The position numbers and the translations under genes are program-made. From Tetraselmis striata (taxonomy: Eukaryota; Chlorophyta; Chlorodendrophyceae; Chlorodendrales; Chlorodendraceae), in contig VCJN01002913.1 in assembly GCA_006384855.1 (NCBI GenBank), forward strand, positions 1 through 64,000: a stretch of DNA of 64,000 bases, in the 5' to 3' direction. The notes under the pieces are model-generated. The model made no database searches, was not told the DNA's origin, and worked only from the letters and a program-made list of their open reading frames with translations. The first letter of the stretch is position 1, and each line of letters opens with the position of its first letter. Of the stretch, positions 43,396-55,055 are shown piece after piece.

Positions 43396-44818
43396 GGCGC
43401 GCCCTCACCTAGCCGCCCTCCGCGCCACGACGACAGCGCCTGCCCGAGGCGCGTGCCGGGTGGGCGCGGTATGGCGTGAGGGGTGGAGGGTCGGTAGAGG
43501 GCGCAACCGGCCGGCGCAGAGTGATGGTGGAGTGGAGGAGATGGCCGGGGTAGCCAGATAATCCTGTCCGCAGCTGCTGTCGGAAGAATATCCGGGCGCT
43601 GCGCCAAATCCGGCGGGCTGCAGGGGAGCAGTGACAGTGCCGACGAGGGCTATCAGCAGCGCGGAGGGAGGGGGCTGTTTGGGGATGCGGGAGCCGAGTG
43701 AAGTGGTGTGCCCTCAGCCCCGCAGCAGGTCATGGCGCAGCCTCGTTACAAAACTTATCGGTGGTTCGATATGAGGGCTAGGATGACGACAGGCTGCTTG
43801 CGGACCCACGGCGGTGTCCCCCCCCGCCGTACCAGTAGTGCTCTAATTCTGGGGAACTGCCTTTTTTGTAATTCACACCAGTAGTGCTGTAGCGACTACC
43901 TGTAGGTTGAGGAGCTGCGATTCTGCACGATTGCGCGGCGCGGCGGCGGCGTGGCATGTAAAATACTTCGAATAATCTTACATCATGATCGATATAATAT
44001 ACGGACTTAATAGGATTTTACATGTCGTCATATTTTATTGGATCGGATTTCATTTACTTTATATTGGTATACTACTCGGACTGTTGCACATGCCCTCTAT
44101 TAATATATTTATTTGCCAAGCTCCCGGGTAATAGGATGTTGTGGGTACGCAAACACAGAGTACATGGTAAAACATACCGATGCCCCCTTGCGCATGTGCG
44201 CATGCGCACCTTACAGGTAACAGCGCGACCACACGGCCAACCTGTTGATTGGATGAGTGACAGATGCAGCCAAGCTACGGTTGAGCACTTGCATGAGCGG
44301 GTCGCATGATCGCGCATTCCCTTCACGGAGCACCAGGAGCATGTGATAACTAGTGATGCTCGTGTTTGTTGTATGCAAATTGAAAGAAAGTAGGCGCTAC
44401 TTTGTTCTGTTTTTCTTTGTTAGACGATGGCAGCGCAGATGGCCAGATCTGACGTACATGCATGCCCGCCCCCCTCCCTGGGCCTGTCTCATCCCAGCTC
44501 ATCTACATTCTGTGCCCTGCAGTACCACATGCACAAAACGAACATCCCTGAGCTCCTGGCTGCGCTTCAGGTGCGCTTGATCCTGCAGCTGTTTTGCTCA
44601 CAGCAGCACTACCACACCATAGTAATGCAATGCAATGCACTCTACCTTAGGTACTGGCACATTTTACAATCGGCAATCCCAAGGTGTATGTAAGGGACCA
44701 ATATATTCCCAGACTGAGGCTACACGGTCGGCACACAATGTGCATGGTCAGTTAAGACTTTGCTGTCCTTACGCTAGCATCTTTGAGCAAGTTATGCAAA
44801 CCTTGAGTGTTGCTGCTT
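43396..44818. other. Intergenic; contains an inverted copy of the 3.9-kb dispersed motif
   Basis: At about 43847-43890 the complement reads GAATTACAAAAAAGGCAGTT then CCCCAGAATTAGA, as at 3.92-4.0 kb. A run of T/C next to CGCCCCCGGGACAGGA near 43225-43253 (minus) matches 37547-37575. An exon-like 48-bp stretch with acceptor and donor at about 44522-44569 stands alone and is not called. Confidence 0.5.
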
Positions 44819-45565
44819 TCACATCAATGACACCAGGCGTGTCACCAGCTCCATGTAGTCGATGTACCCGTCATTGTTGACGTCAGCTTCTTCAAGCAGC
44901 TTCTTGGCAACATCTTCTTCCATCGGCGCGGCCCCAGTTTTGGTTAGCAGCTTCAGCAGGACGTCCGAGGACACCTTGCCGGTGCCATCCTTGTCCAACG
45001 CCGAAAAGGCGGCCACGAGCCCCTCCTGCGATGCCGACGTGTTGGCTGGTGGCTCCATCATATGCTTGCTCATCATCTTGAGAAACTCCGTCCACTCAAT
45101 CTTCCCGTCCTTGTTATAATCTCCCTCCTCAAACATGGTCTGCAGCTCCTCCTGAGTGGCGGTGTACCCCTGGGACAGCAGGCACTTCTCCACCTCCTCA
45201 ACCGTGATGCTGCCATCCCCGTTGCGATCGTACAGGTTGAACTTTTCCTCCAACGACTCCAGGAGTGATTCACTGATGGTATGGTACAGCTCCTCGTCCG
45301 GCGTAGGCTCCTCCACGCCCCACTTCTTGCACATCTCCGTAAGGAATTCGCGCCAGACGACGCGCTCCTTCCCCGCAAACAGCGCGTCCATGGTGCCCTG
45401 CGGGAGGCGGTACTCGCCGTTGTCCATCAGCGTGAGCATCTCCTTGCGGCTGATGGACCCGTCGCAGTTCAGGTCCAGCCTGACGAAAGAGTCGCGCAGC
45501 TTCCCAATCATCTTCCTCCTCCGCTGTTCTGCTTGCTTCTGTCCGCCGAAACCACCGCGTGCCAT
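44819..45565 (-). CDS. Six-EF-hand calcium-binding protein, intronless
   Basis: Single open frame. I prefer the start at MARGGFGGQKQ (45565; 248 aa) because upstream codons (to 45661) look like leader sequence; the longer 280-aa form is possible. Counting from the longer form, canonical calcium loops begin at residues 63 (DLNCDGSISRKE), 145 (DRNGDGSITVEE), 181 (DYNKDGKIEWTE), 223 (DKDGTGKVSSDV) and 260 (DVNNDGYIDYME). A sixth, degenerate loop lies near 97-106 (GKERVVWREF), giving three EF-hand pairs. Loop 5 lacks an ideal acidic residue at position 12. No kinase or transmembrane part is present, so it is probably a soluble calcium sensor related in fold to calmodulin/centrin. It is the only host gene here without introns, which may indicate an mRNA-derived copy. 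Confidence 0.9.
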   Translation of the reverse strand: MARGGFGGQKQAEQRRRKMIGKLRDSFVRLDLNCDGSISRKEMLTLMDNGEYRLPQGTMDALFAGKERVVWREFLTEMCKKWGVEEPTPDEELYHTISESLLESLEEKFNLYDRNGDGSITVEEVEKCLLSQGYTATQEELQTMFEEGDYNKDGKIEWTEFLKMMSKHMMEPPANTSASQEGLVAAFSALDKDGTGKVSSDVLLKLLTKTGAAPMEEDVAKKLLEEADVNNDGYIDYMELVTRLVSLM

Positions 45566-45661
45566 CTCGTCTGTCGCCGATCGCCGACTGCTCTGAAAAA
45601 AACTGCTCGCGCGCGGGCAAGAGGCGTTCACGCCGGTTGCTGCACGGGCGTTCCCGGGCAC

Positions 45662-47030
45662 CTTCTTTTACTGTTACGCAAAGGCACAGGCGAAAGCACT
45701 GGCCGCAGCACCGCAGACGGATGGCCGCGTTGGACTGTGTCGGCCCGCAGGTTTCAGTACGTACAGACTGGGCGTGGGTAGGGTTGTGAACGGAAGTATG
45801 CTTACGGCGTTATGGGGTCGGTATGGGTGTGAGCAGCGGCATGTCGCTGTATCCGCGCCGCGCGCCTGCGCGCTGCCCTGCTGTACAGGCTGTAATGCTT
45901 AGCATCACCATAATTTATCGGTACTGGTGGTAATCCTTACCAGAAAGACGGCAAGTACGGCTACCACAGCACCCGAGTAATCATGTACCAAGTGAAGGAT
46001 TCCCCCTGCGCGGCTGCGCGCGTCCTGGCAACGTCGCACGTGCGATGCAGGGCTTTCCCAAACGCGAACTACAAACATGCAGCAAATGTTAGTCGCGATT
46101 ACGGACACCCTGTGTTAACCAAAAAGATAAAATTACGGACACAACAATCCTTTTTAAAATTCCAAGCAGGGTCTCGCGGGTTTGCGACTATAGAAGTACG
46201 AGTGCGGTACTAGACGAATTATGGACGTTTCATAACGAACTATCCGTTTAGTGAACCAAATCCCGAACTCAAAAATCCGGCCATGTCGCGCCATCGCCCG
46301 TCATTTGAGGGTGCCCTCCCGAGAAAGTGTCACTTCGCGGAGTCGGCACCTCATCCATGCAGAGCAATCGCTTTCAGTTCCGGGATTGTCAGCGTTAGTG
46401 TTTCGTTGAGTATTCGTTATTCCACCCGCCGCTGTGCGGTACCTGCAGCGTACAAACGACAACCCAAGTACATTATTCCATCTCCTTAAAACATTGCTCG
46501 AATTCTAAATAGGATTGCTGTGGAAGTCGCCGCGTACGTATGTAGCAACAACCGGCGAAAAACTCGTCATTAATATTGGACTACACGACACATTGCGCGT
46601 ACATATCGTCCTTTATTTTAAAATTAATGTTGTTTTGCGCCGCCAGTCGGCCAGCCCGCCGTCAAGCAGTGACGGAGGGGCCGTCGTCGAGGGTGTCGAG
46701 CGAAGCGCCGCCACCTTGCTCAAGGCACGGGCCTCCCGGCCGGCAGCGCACAGCAGGTAGCGACTACCTTATCGGTACCAAGAGCTGCACCATCGTGAAT
46801 ACAGCGCTGCTTGGCACTGCTGTCCCTGCATCTACCCGCCTTTGCGTCGGTGCCGCATCCAGCCTCGCCAGCCCCCCGAGCACACACCTCCGATCAGCTG
46901 TCGTCAACGCGCCCCGATAGGAAGCAGCATCGAGCTCACCCCCGACTGCCCTGGCCGGCGAGCTGTCGCACCCGTTCATCCACACGAGGGTGCAGGCGGG
47001 TGCTTCACATTCGAGTGGCTGCGCGGAGGG
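45662..47030. other. Intergenic region between divergent EF-hand and methyltransferase genes
   Basis: The two genes diverge from this 1.4-kb interval, which should hold both promoters. An open frame from 46842 runs into the methyltransferase first exon; it may be 5' UTR or an extended N terminus. No motif was identified. Confidence 0.45.
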
Positions 47031-48554
47031 ATGGCTGCTTCACTCGAGCAGCAGGACCCCCCCAGCAGTCCCGGGGCAGCGCACCGAGCGGGGCCGGAGG
47101 AGGCCAGCTCCCAGGGCAGCGCGGACAGCAGCGCTTATGTATTCCAGCTATGGGCCAGCACCGGCGGATTAGCGGGCAACCAGGATGAGATATGCGCCGG
47201 GGACGACGTATTTGTGAGCTTGCGGTCTGATAAAGACACTGGGAAGGCGAAAGTGCTGGAGGTGATTGACGACCCAAAGCACAGGTACCACGGGAGAATG
47301 AAGGTACCGCCCACAGAACACCCCGCCCCCTGGAGCCTGCGGTAGTGTCAGGAGGGCTGCACAAGCGCAGCCGCCACCCCCTGGCTTACAGATGTGACTG
47401 GCCCTGTCCCCACCAGGTGCTGTACTATGATGGCTCGGGCCACTACCATGTGCGGCCGACAAAGATGACAAAGGTGCGGGTCGCCTCTGGTGTGCTCTCA
47501 TCACTGCGTGGCCACATGCCCCCCGCGGCGACACACACCATAATTATCTCAGCAGCCGGCGGTGGCATGCAGATTCACTATGGTGGGCAAAAGAAGGTTC
47601 TCATCGTGCCAGAGACATCTGACTTCCGGATCATGGCGAGGTGGGCGGTTGCCCCCCCCCCCCCCCCCCGTCTCCACCTCTCCTCATCCGCACTGGCAGT
47701 GTCGGCGTGGCGCCACTGCGTGCAGCTGAGTGTCTGCGCCCAAGGGGTGTGGAGGTGTACTGTACGCACGCGTGATGGCCCGGCATGTCATTCAGGGCAA
47801 GAAACCCCCGCTGCCCCGCCGCAGGACGCAAATCGAGGCGGACGACCGCGTGATCGACATCGGCAGCTCGTACGGGGTGTGCACCAACATCCTGGCGCAG
47901 TACTGCCGGAACAATGTGCTTGGCATCGACATCGCCCTGGACATGGTGACGGCCGCGCGGGAGCGCTATCCCGAGCAGGAGTTTGTCCAGTTTGATGCGC
48001 TGGAGGAGCGGCAGCGGCTGGTCCAGGCGTGCGCGGGGGCGGACAAGGTTTTCCTGGACTTGGGCGGGAACAGGCCGATGGAGTCCATCGTCGCGCTGCT
48101 GCCCGTCCTCCTGAGCGCGGCCGGCCCTGCGCTGGTGGTGGTAAAGAACAGGGAGCTGGCAAAGTACGCGCTGAAGCACATCCAGAACTGGGCGGGGGAT
48201 GCGGCCAGCACGGGCGTTATCGTCAGGCACGAGGAGTGGTGGCGGAACATGGAGCTGCACTGCGAGCAGCTGCGCTCCCAGCGGGGGGCGAAGAAGCCGT
48301 CCCCGTACCAGCTGGCGGAGTACAGCGGGGTGGCGCCGGTGCGCTTCTTCAAGTACCCGCTCCACTACAAGCACCGCGAGACGGCGGCGGGGGTGCGGAT
48401 CTGCAGGTACTACAACTATGGGGTCTGCCCGGATCCGGCATCCTGCAGCTACGACCACGGCCACTGCCATCACTGCGGGGAAGCGGGCCACATAGCGAAG
48501 AACTGCCTGGCCGGCATCCCCAGCCCACCCCCGCCCACGGCGGCGGCTCGGTAG
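47031..48554 (+). CDS. SAM-dependent methyltransferase fused to CCCH and CCHC zinc fingers
   Basis: Exons 47031-47303, 47417-47473, 47573-47640 and 47825-48554 join in frame, 375 aa. The first three encode a beta-rich module with repeated strand motifs (GDDVFVSLRSDKD, VLYYDGSGHYHVRPTKM, KVLIVPETSDFRIMAR). The last exon holds a class I methyltransferase fold: motif I VIDIGSSYGVCTNILAQ, an acidic strand end VLGIDIALDMV, then KVFLDLGGNRPMESIVALL and ALVVVKNREL. Next is a CCCH finger with spacing C-x6-C-x5-C-x3-H, followed directly by a zinc knuckle C-x2-C-x4-H-x4-C (CHHCGEAGHIAKNC). Tandem RNA-binding fingers suggest an RNA or ribonucleoprotein substrate; that is inference. The C terminus is Pro/Ala-rich. 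Confidence 0.8.
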
Positions 48555-51500
48555 ACGGGGGTGGTCTTTCAATTTTAAACTGGCTGGAATCGCCTGTCCA
48601 TAGAGTGGGTTCTCCTGCCGGTAACTCTGTACGCTGAGAGGTTTCCCCGACCAGTTTCGGTCCTCCTGCCTTCCTACCATGACTATCCTGTTGAGCTGGC
48701 TGCTCAGCAGCAAGAACGGCACTCAACTGCGGACGAAACAGATGTTTCCATTATCAATAAAGATATTCTTTACCCGAAACCAGCCCAGGCACCCTGAACT
48801 CGACGCCTGCGGGTGGGACAGCTGCCATCAGCACCGCGTGGAATCCCTGGTATCCAGCCGTATTGCGTGCCTGTGCTTGTTTGTCGATGCACCTGCCTGC
48901 TCTGGACAACCACCCCAGATAGCGCTACACCCCTCCACAAAAGTCATAGCCCCTTTTCTCGTCCGCGCTTGCGAATAGCAGGGCAGCTGAATCTAGGGTT
49001 TGTGACCTGAAATCCTGGAGGGTTGCACATTATGCTCAGCCTTTGTCACCATAGCGTGTAAGCAAGCCCTTTGGCCCTAATAAGTGCCCTACAGGACTGG
49101 CACTTGCGCCACACTGAGCGTTTCCAGTGTACCCCCACAACAACGGGGGTTGGTGCCCCGCACGCCCCGCCGCGCATGCATCGACCATTGCATGGCGGGC
49201 TGGCCATGGGCGGGCGAGATAACATTTCAGCAAAGAGGCTAGGGTACTTTTGGGTGGGGTGGGGCCATAGTGGCGTGCGCCCGTGCACGATGTGGCATGG
49301 TACCATCGCCATAGATTGCAGTGCTGCCTTGTGGTGCAGCTCTCAAACTCGCGGTATCGCTGAGTGCGTTGCGAGGAAACGTCGGAAAATTTTCACATAA
49401 ATACCAATGAACTCGACGCGAGCATGGCTACAACTTATCCACCTCTGGCATGCGGTCGTCTGAGATGATTTAGGCAGTTTTTCGATGTTTTTAGAAATAA
49501 TTGGTCCAAATATGGCGTCTGTGTCAGCGTGTGATCGGCGTGAAACTTTACGTTAAGTGGATCTCAAAACCTGGTACACGATGGCGGGACAGTGTGTTGC
49601 ATGTACTCATGCACGGACTTGGCACATGCCCTTCCTTGAGCGATACTCACGGCCGCCATGCCGGACCCCCCCCCCCCCCCTTTCACAGCATTATTTCCAC
49701 CAGCATCGACGCATCAAGGTGCTCGCGATTGCCGTCCCACTGGGCTCACCATGGCGCGCTATGAGCATGCGGCCAGGTACTACTATGGAAAAACTCTGTC
49801 CTACGGCAAGGAGGCCGCAAGAGCCCTCTCCCGCATGCGCGTGCAACGATCACAACCGCATTTTTGTCCATGATTTTACCCATGAACCATCGCCATCGAC
49901 ACGTAGGGCTTGGTCCAGGTCGTGAACGACCCAATTTCAATGCCCTATACGTGTATGGTGGATAGTTATCATACCAAGGGTGATGTGGTATGAGTACGGC
50001 GGGGACAATGGTGTCCCATGCCTATTTAAAACGCACAAGAGTAGCGCAATTTGTGGTTTTGAAGCGCTAGCGCCATGAGCCCTGCTTTGCCTAAATGAAA
50101 GTGTTGACGGCAACGGCTACCGCGTGGCTATATCGGGTGTATCGCGCTATCGCGGCATCCCTCTTCAGCCGTACGACCCTGGGTAACATGCATGCACGCG
50201 CGCACGGTCTCAGTGTAGCCGCGCATGGGCATGTGCTTGGATCGAACTCGCAAACCCCATGATTATGTGGAGGGGTGTAGTTATGTCATGACAAAACAAA
50301 CCACCCCACGTCCCACTTCTACACAATCCTGGTTTTGACCCCCCCCCCCCCCCCTTCCCACTCCCCGCCCCGAGATGATGGCTTCATTATTTTTAATCAC
50401 CCCCCCCCCCCCCCCCCCCCCGCGCGCGCGCGATAAGTTACTTACCATGTCCGCAGCAAATGTTGCTGTCTCAATCGCACTTATCTAACCGGTACCACTC
50501 GCCATTGCGCAAAGGCACTGAACAAGTAGATATGTGCCCCCACGACGAGACATTTAAGACATGGGACGACGGAAAAGAATTGTGAATGTAACCTCCCCCC
50601 CCCCTCCCCCACCCCCGGGCAGGGAGTCAAAGAACGTATATAAACTTATTATAGTAGATCATCGCGGATTTCAACAAAATATTACACCCTTGCACGAAAG
50701 TCTGGGTTTTGCGCGTCCAACTTGCCTATACGTCGCATCATCGACGAGGCCGAATGCGCATGCCTCGAGACGACCACCGTTTGTCCCATGCATGCTACTG
50801 AGGGTACGCCACCTTCGGGCAAAAAAGCTTTGAAGGCGCGTCATGCTCAACCGGTCATCGCCGCAATCGTTGCCGAGCGCTTTTTCAATTTCGCGAACTA
50901 AACAATAGTGTGTGGCGATATGGCGCTGCAAAACCACATGTTAAGCTATCCGTGCGCATTAACACCAATGCGAATACCTGCCACCGTAATATTGACATCA
51001 CGTCATCACCCTTTGCATGGTACCCGTAACTATTCACCATGCGGGAGGTAGGTCATTGGACACATGCCGTCAAGGGTTGTGGACTAGCCCTAGGCCTATA
51101 TTCCCCGTGTCCATGTACGCGCTAATAAATCACGGGCTAATAATGTCAATTGTGATTGTAATCCTTGCGCATGCGTATGGATGAGCGACGACTTCTCGCG
51201 CCCTCTTGGCCGCGGGGTGGAGCTCATCTATCATGGCGTTCTGCTGCATATGCTCACTCGTTGCACGCTATGGTGAGCCGAGCGACATCGCGTGAATGGC
51301 GTGCACGGCAATGCCTGAATTGTCGGTGAGCACCAAAACATACAACAAATAACACATGGCGCATGTATGCATTGCATAAGATGACGAGCGTGTACCACGT
51401 ATGGGTAGTATGTGTGCGCACGTACACCCATAATTCTCACTATCGCCACACCACCGAGTACCGGTGAACGAGTAATAAGACGACGTGCGTGGGGTAACGT

Positions 51501-52499
51501 TTTATATAGCTCATGCTGGTGGCCATGCACATGCTCGGAAATCGGAAAATCAACGGTTTCGGGCTGGATTGCCGCCTATGACGACGATTTTTTGTAAAAG
51601 TGTTTCACGGCCAAATTCGCCCATGAAAGCTCACCTCAACCTCTGCCCGCCCAAATCGCTCGGAAAAGATAGATTTTTCGGCACGTGGTCGCTTCTTGCA
51701 ACGTAGCTATCACGTTTAGAGTCTCGAGAGGTTGTGTCCACGGAACCTTGCAACACTAGAGATATTCTGTTGTTGGCACGATACATATCGTCGCATCGTG
51801 TACATAGTACATGAATACATGATTGCACCACGCCCCTTTCAAGTACATGGATACATGATTGCACCACGCCCCACGTCGCCGATTCACCATATCCCCTTGC
51901 TACCAATGAGACAATCTCCAGCGTTTGGAGACACAAGACACATGTGGTGGTGTTCAGTGTTGGTGCGGAGACGAGCGACGGCAATGTTTCTTCAGAATAA
52001 CATACAAGTTGCCACCACCCACTGCTACAAATATTATTGGCGTCGTCGGCACTGCTGGCCGTCTTGCCAGGCCGACCTCTAGCATCAGCACGTCCGCTGC
52101 AAAGTGCGTCACCGTGGAGTCGGAGTCAAACACAAGGCAACATGTCCTTCAGCCTTGTTGCTGTACGGCAATACACACATAATACATGCCCATCGTTGTC
52201 AATACATAATGTATTTGACAAGACAGGCAGACATGATTATATATGATAAACACAGCAAGCGCCGAGGTAATGAATGATGAGATAGTGAGATACGAATATT
52301 CGTGCTCGTGTCACACGCGCATTCGCACGAGTACCCGTTGTACCCGTAGAATGATACACCACCAGAGGGTACTAAGGTACCCGTAACGTATTATGCTAAA
52401 CGTAGTGTAAGACATATTAAACAAAAGAATGCCTGTCACACTTCACATCTCCCTTCTTGCGCGCATTGACAACATGGCGCAAGTAGTAGTAGTTGGTTG
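48555..52499. other. Gene-poor region
   Basis: No domain or splice chain is recognised. Poly-C runs lie at 49667-49680, 50340-50354 and 50401-50421, the last followed by (CG)n. A 32-bp unit (ACATG-ATACATGATTGCACC) is tandemly duplicated at about 51808-51872. Confidence 0.5.
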
Positions 52500-53200
52500 T
52501 TAGCAAGTTGTTAGTAGTTGGAATCCTAGCCGGACATTTATTTAGCCGCATGCTGCAGCAACTCATCTTGCTCAGCAAATTGAATCCACATCGGCGTATC
52601 CATAAAATTCGGCAAAGCGACGGCCCGTTTTACATCAAACATACTGATGACGACGCCACACAGGTGCAATCGTATGATCTTCAAAGTGCACCAAACATTG
52701 TAATTGAGATCCTTTGCATCAAGTGACGAGGACTCGCGTGCCAACTTCGATAGGGGATATTTTCTCAATTTCAAATTTCCGGCTGTCAGGGTTATCTCCG
52801 GAATCTGTGACAATTGCCACAATCGGTCGAATAGATAGTTACAATCGGACAAGGCCGCAAACTACTCACATGAAAAAAGAGGATGCAACTGCAATCCCGG
52901 AAATAGATGTAACCTATAATTGCCATTTTTCAATAATCGAAAAAGGACCCAACTGTTTATCCATAAATTTGTGGCCTCTTGGCCGGTGATTTTCAACAAG
53001 CGAGTTACGATACTCACTTTATCTCTGACATTGAAAACGGAAACAACCCTCTGTTGTTTTTCCGCAGGACGACAAGTCAATTCATCCGTAAGCGGGCGTT
53101 CATATATCGTGAGAGGCAAGTCGTACGTGGTACGACAACTACCCGCTGACCACATTATCGCCCCGGTCAACATTATGGTAGGAAATCCGTACGAGAGGAC
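52500..53200 (-). mobile_element. Ty3/Gypsy-like LTR retrotransposon fossil (3' end of pol)
   Basis: Minus-strand sequence resembles the integrase C-terminal region and the following chromodomain-like segment of Ty3/Gypsy elements: FNVRDKVSIVTR, LGPFSIIEKW, NYRLHLFPGLQLHPLF, RKFEIEKI. The fragment is broken and truncated. No LTR or RT was recognised nearby, and the copy looks old. The assignment rests on remembered motif order. Confidence 0.45.
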
Positions 53201-53454
53201 TCGTACCAGGAATGCAGGTTTTCCGATAGGAGAAATCTCTTACTAGAACAGTTTTACAAGAACTCGGCTGTACTTGACACACAGTACCTCCACTACCGCC
53301 CCAACAGCTAGCATTCCCACGATGCCATCATTGCACCACTCAGCCCACAAACGCGCAAGAGCGGCAGAACACCGGCACCCGTATCGTGTATAGCCGCAGA
53401 TTCGACTACTCACGGACATGCCCGAATGCCACAGATCTGTCTATTCCCCGTTTA

Positions 53455-53601
53455 CCGTCGCCGCTCGGGTGTTCGGGCATCGCGCACCTCGTGCCTCCGC
53501 TCGCAGCGCCGGTCAGCATACCACGGAGGCTGACCGTCGCAAACGCTGACCGGCGCGGCGGGTGTAGCCGTATAGGCGACCGAACGCCCGAGCGGTGACG
53601 G
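53455..53601. repeat. 147-bp foldback (MITE-like) element
   Basis: Twenty-two-base arms at 53455-53476 and 53580-53601 are inverted complements at 20 of 22 positions (CCGTC-CCGCTCGGG-GTTCGG). The interior contains a second inverted pair around CCGGTCAGC...GCTGACCGG. No target duplication is obvious. Confidence 0.75.
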
Positions 53602-54085
53602 AATATATAGGTGCAATTTACTGAAACCACGGTGATATACTTTTCGAAGTTGTGAATTGCATGCCCATGGCAGTGAGCCCCCGAGTGTTAGAGCGCGTGC
53701 TAGTTCACTACAGAGTGCGCACTCTCTGCAGTTTGGGCATAGGCCATGGACGGTTAGCCACCGCTTCAGTTGCATTGGCCACAAGGACACACTTCAAACT
53801 TTCCCCCGCCTACCGGTACCGGTACATAGCGACGCTCACATGATGAGCGCACCGGACGATGGAATCACCGGTATTGTCCAAAACCCCCCGTCGTGAATTG
53901 CGATCACGACTCGTGATCGCAAACAACCACATGGCTAAAGTACAGTGTGCCTGGCCACGATCCGTAGTCACCGGCGGTCACACGCTCCTCCACTGACTTC
54001 GCCACTAGCCGCACGTAGCCAGTCCCCCCCCCCCCCCCCCCCCCGCCGCGCGCATCCGATCATGCCACACGGACACGGACAACTC
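53602..54085. other. No gene recognised; poly-C run at its end
   Basis: Frames lack motifs. A poly-C tract lies at about 54025-54043. Confidence 0.4.
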
Positions 54086-55055
54086 CGTGCCCTCAGCAGA
54101 GGACATGGACGAGAAGGGGGATGTGGTGTCGCATGGCGAGCTGGGGCCGCGCGACGCGAACGACGATATCCATCTAGACCCGGCGCGGAGCACTCCCACC
54201 GGCGGCGCGGACACCCCGCCCGCCGCCTCGCAACCCACAGCTCACACGCTCGATTGTGCGGCCGCTGGCCGCAGCAACCCCGACCCCTTGCCTTCTAACC
54301 AAGTCATGGCGACCGAAAAGGACAAGCTTCAGGCCGGCAAGGCAGCAGCAGTCCCGCAGGACTCGGCAGTCCGACCCAGCACGCCGGTTGATCCGGCCTC
54401 CCTCACCCCCGCCGGTCCGTACGGACGCATGCACTGGCAAAAGGGCCCCCGTCCGCCGCCGCATCTCTAATCGCATAGCCCGCATGCCTCGGCAAATGCA
54501 GTGTCAAAACCACAAGCCCACGCCCAATCGCCAGAGCTGCCCAACGGGCACTGGCTGCGGCGTCGACTTACGATCCCGGGTCCGCCGGTGCTAGTGACGA
54601 CGGCGCTGCGGCAGCGACGGCCAAATTTCCAACCGCCCACACGGCAACATTCCGATCCAGCGACGCCCCACTGCAGGTGCACGGGCCAGCGGACCCCAAG
54701 GGGTCCTCTGGCCGGCCGGCTATAGCCAAACCACCCCGCGCAAATTCGATGGCCGCTTGACTTTCCGTTGCTGCCGGCAGCGCCGCTTTTGTGCAACTCG
54801 CCGCAAGCGGCTCTCTCTTTCCACCAACCAACAATCCCACGCGGTGATGTCACGTCTGCGGTGGACGCGCTACGCACGGACGCCAAGGCAAAAGTGTACG
54901 CTCACCCCGCTCTGCTCCCACGCCGCAATCTCCCAAAGGGGCCGAGGTCCCCTATGGCCCCTCATGGCCATCGTGGCATCATGCGGCCCCTCCCCCATAG
55001 GGGGGCTTCCACCACGCAAACCGCCTACCAACCTTTCCGCGTAGGGGCCCGCTAG
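54086..55055 (+). pseudogene. Pro/Ala-rich coding-like region, unrecognised
   Basis: An ATG-initiated 127-codon frame (MPSAEDMDEKGDVVSHGELG) and a further coding-like frame to 55055 (GDVTSAVDALRTDAKAKVYA) have similar acidic, Pro/Ala-rich composition. They may belong to one decayed gene, possibly the structural protein of a retroelement. No diagnostic domain is visible. Confidence 0.3.

Noticed and set aside
44522-44569. Exon-like YHMHKTNIPELLAALQ with acceptor and donor
   Set aside because: It stands alone. No neighbouring exon continues the frame, so it is not called as a gene.
47631-48722. 363-codon minus-strand frame
   Set aside because: It mirrors the methyltransferase-zinc-finger exon; Arg/Val-rich shadow coding with no domain.
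53185-53220. TACGAGAGGA motif recalling the rRNA sarcin-ricin loop
   Set aside because: It is part of a short GTACGAG/CTCGTAC hairpin; surrounding sequence does not match rRNA.
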